Assembly: GCA_004356305.1 (NCBI GenBank)
Contig: SMXJ01000072.1
Span: 1-22,389, forward strand
Direction: 5' to 3'
Source: Bacteroidota bacterium
GTDB taxonomy: Bacteria > Bacteroidota > Bacteroidia > Flavobacteriales > Flavobacteriaceae
DNA length: 22,389 nt
The notes beneath the pieces are model-generated. The model saw nothing but the letters and a program-made list of their open reading frames with translations. It had not been told where the DNA came from and ran no database searches. Within the stretch, counting starts at the first letter, position 1, and each line of letters starts with the position of its first letter. Below are positions 20,672 to 22,389 of this stretch, piece by piece. Made by a program: the position numbers and the translations under genes.

Positions 20672-22389
20672 ATGGAAATTTATATAATAAAATCGGTCGT
20701 TTGTTTGGGGATTTTCTTCGCCTTTTACAAGTTATTTTTAGAGCGGGAGAACATGCATGTCCTCAAGCGTTTCTATTTGGTAGGAGCCTTAGTCGCTGCA
20801 TATACTATTCCGTTCATCACTTTTACAGAATATATCGAAGTGCAAAAAAGTATTGTTCCTGTGATCACTCCAGAAACTTTGACAGCGGTTTCTTCGGAAA
20901 TAATCCCAACCATCAATTATCTTCCCCCGGTCTTATGGAGTCTGTACGGAATGGGAGTGCTGTTTTTCAGTCTGAAATTTGGCCGGAATCTTTTCAGAAT
21001 TATTCAGAAAATTAAGAAGAATCCACTTTATAAAAACAAAAACATTTTCCTTGTTTTACTTAAATCACCTACAACCCCACATACTTTTTTCAGTTATATT
21101 TTCTTGAACAAGCAAAACTTCGAGGCGAATGAAATACCTGAGGAGGTACTCATCCATGAGCGAGCACATGCTTACGAGAAACACAGTTTGGATGTGCTTT
21201 TTATTGAGCTACTGCAGATTGTATTTTGGTTCAATCCCCTCATCTATTTTATCAAACACAGTATAAAATTAAATCACGAATTTCTCGCCGACCGCGCGGT
21301 GTTAAACAACGGGACTGAAACTTCTTATTATCAAAACATTTTACTGGCATTCTCATCAAATGCCGGCCTGCCACCCCCGAAAGTAATCGGGATGGCAAAT
21401 TATATCAATTATTCATCAACCCGCCTGAACGGATTATTTTCAACGAACTCATTCGGGCAGGTCAAAAAACGATTTACAGTTATGAAAACACACACATCGA
21501 AAGGAGCTATCTGGATTAGAAGTATATTTTTACTGCCATTATTAGCGGTTTTAGTTTATGGCTTTAGTACAAAGGAAATTATAGAAATGGAAAGTACTCC
21601 TTCCATTTCTCAAATTAATGCCCAAAAAGTTGCTACTATCAATACAGATAAACAATCGTACGAGCCTAAAATATTTGAAAAAAAATTAGGCGATAATGAA
21701 ATCGTAAAAGCGGACTTAATTGTTAAGGATGCTCTTTCAAAAGAGATTCAACTCGATAAAATAATTACGATCAAAATCAATAATGAACAATTGGTGGTCA
21801 ATGGAAAAACTACCTCCCTGGCCAATTTTGCCAAAACTCTGGATAAAATCACTAAAAATTGGACAAAAGACGAAATTGCTAATTGTCATTTTGATGTTAT
21901 TGTTCAAAACTCCGATGATGAATTCATTGAAAAAATTGAACGAGAATACCAAAAAACTAAACTTTACCAAGCCAATCCCAATAACAAACTTGTACCTCCT
22001 CCACCTCCCTTATCTGAAGTAATTGTAATTGATAAGATCGAAAGTGACGATGTGCAGGTCATAGAAGTAAAGATAGCAAATAAGGTGATCCAAAAAGCGA
22101 ACAATGCGGTTGAGGTTATACAGATCAAGAGAGTTCCAAACGCAAAAATATCAGAAGTCATTGAGATTAAAGTAGCCCCCAAGGTGATTATAATAGATGA
22201 GATAGAACCATACGAGAATGTGCCACCTCCACCTCCTATTGCTGCTAAAGTCGCGGTAAAGGTTATCGAAAGTGTCAATGTTGTGATAGCCGATACTCCT
22301 CCACCTCCACCTGCACCAACTCCCATAATAATCAAGGGTGTCAACGATGTAGATTTAATCGTTCTAGCACCGCCTCCATCGTTTTCTGC
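20672..22389 (+). CDS. M56 family (BlaR1-like) membrane metalloprotease with polyproline C-terminal region, partial
   Basis: The frame from ATG 20672 stays open to the window end (572 codons, no stop seen). Membrane helices lie near 4-22, 33-50, 89-107, 175-195 and 281-297. The M56 zinc site is HERAH (H162, E163, H166) with E203 in NHEFLADRAV as the likely third ligand. After the last helix comes an extracytoplasmic region with an ExbD/TolR-like segment (about 360-435, TIKINNEQLVVNGKTTSL) as seen in other Bacteroidota M56 proteins. Beyond it is a Val/Ile/Lys-rich region punctuated by pentaprolines at 442-446, 518-522 and 543-547 and PPP at 567-569. No penicillin-binding sensor domain, as in classical BlaR1, appears in the visible part. 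Co-transcribed with blaI-like 20266-20637. The signal sensed is unknown. Confidence 0.88.
   Translation, partial: MEIYIIKSVVCLGIFFAFYKLFLERENMHVLKRFYLVGALVAAYTIPFITFTEYIEVQKSIVPVITPETLTAVSSEIIPTINYLPPVLWSLYGMGVLFFSLKFGRNLFRIIQKIKKNPLYKNKNIFLVLLKSPTTPHTFFSYIFLNKQNFEANEIPEEVLIHERAHAYEKHSLDVLFIELLQIVFWFNPLIYFIKHSIKLNHEFLADRAVLNNGTETSYYQNILLAFSSNAGLPPPKVIGMANYINYSSTRLNGLFSTNSFGQVKKRFTVMKTHTSKGAIWIRSIFLLPLLAVLVYGFSTKEIIEMESTPSISQINAQKVATINTDKQSYEPKIFEKKLGDNEIVKADLIVKDALSKEIQLDKIITIKINNEQLVVNGKTTSLANFAKTLDKITKNWTKDEIANCHFDVIVQNSDDEFIEKIEREYQKTKLYQANPNNKLVPPPPPLSEVIVIDKIESDDVQVIEVKIANKVIQKANNAVEVIQIKRVPNAKISEVIEIKVAPKVIIIDEIEPYENVPPPPPIAAKVAVKVIESVNVVIADTPPPPPAPTPIIIKGVNDVDLIVLAPPPSFS

Noticed and set aside
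21964..22344. 126-codon - strand open frame rich in Gly, Thr and Ile
   Set aside because: It is the antisense shadow of the proline-rich tail of the M56 gene (CCT/CCA repeats read as AGG/TGG/GGA), not an independent gene.
1..22389. Search for CRISPR arrays, insertion sequences, integrases, phage genes and attachment-site duplications, including beside the tRNA-Leu
   Set aside because: No direct-repeat arrays, transposase or integrase motifs, or duplicated tRNA 3' end were seen. The only disturbed region is the pseudogene at 15338-16138.

Overview
This window looks like chromosomal DNA from a member of the Flavobacteriaceae (phylum Bacteroidota). The evidence is AT-rich sequence, almost no Shine-Dalgarno sites, repeated matches to the Bacteroidota promoter core TAnnTTTG a short distance before start codons, SC-K-N lipoproteins, a mevalonate pathway, and families typical of the group (LpxR-like DUF2219 proteins, PD40 lipoproteins, BlaI/M56 pairs). 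The genus cannot be named from the sequence. There is no CRISPR array, insertion sequence, phage or integration signature. Most of the window is ordinary core or near-core genome.

Layout. 1-2736: a tightly coupled + strand set of a MORN-like exported protein, a DPM-type family 2 glycosyltransferase and a membrane cellulose-synthase-like glycosyltransferase, with 1-base and 4-base overlaps. 2835-4709: two tandem, diverged LpxR-type outer-membrane lipid A deacylase paralogues. 4775-7163: an M28 metallopeptidase lipoprotein with a PDZ domain and a divergent PD40/TolB-like lipoprotein, sharing a 31-base divergent promoter. 7306-8688: a GT-C type polyprenol-sugar-dependent membrane glycosyltransferase.

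8703-15276 is all on the - strand. In order of transcription it holds diphosphomevalonate decarboxylase, mevalonate kinase, an AlgI-like MBOAT O-acyltransferase, an SGNH-like partner, a UbiA prenyltransferase, and a separately promoted RsuA/RluB-like protein that lacks the catalytic aspartate. The mevalonate enzymes supply isoprenoid precursors and the UbiA enzyme plausibly uses a polyprenyl diphosphate. The MBOAT/SGNH pair sits between them and probably O-acetylates an envelope glycan or lipid.

15338-16138 is decaying DNA: a frameshifted, C-terminally truncated PLP-dependent decarboxylase that still has a promoter, plus an unassigned open stretch. 16336-18323 holds a small four-helix membrane protein, an intrinsic terminator and a PutP-like sodium:solute symporter. 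A bidirectional terminator separates the symporter from a - strand tRNA-Leu(UAG) with a near-consensus promoter and a perfect palindrome in its 5' leader. 18700-20088 is an M20 dipeptidase. 20202-22389 is a BlaI-type repressor whose two operators contain the -33 and -7 promoter elements, followed by an M56 (BlaR1-like) membrane metalloprotease that runs off the end of the window and carries repeated pentaproline blocks.

I did not find a convincing wholly new defence or mobile system. The items most worth a second look are the pseudouridine synthase homologue without catalytic residues, the operator-embedded promoter of the BlaI/M56 pair with its polyproline tail, the acyltransferase pair inside the isoprenoid cluster, the LpxR tandem duplication and the palindrome in the tRNA leader.
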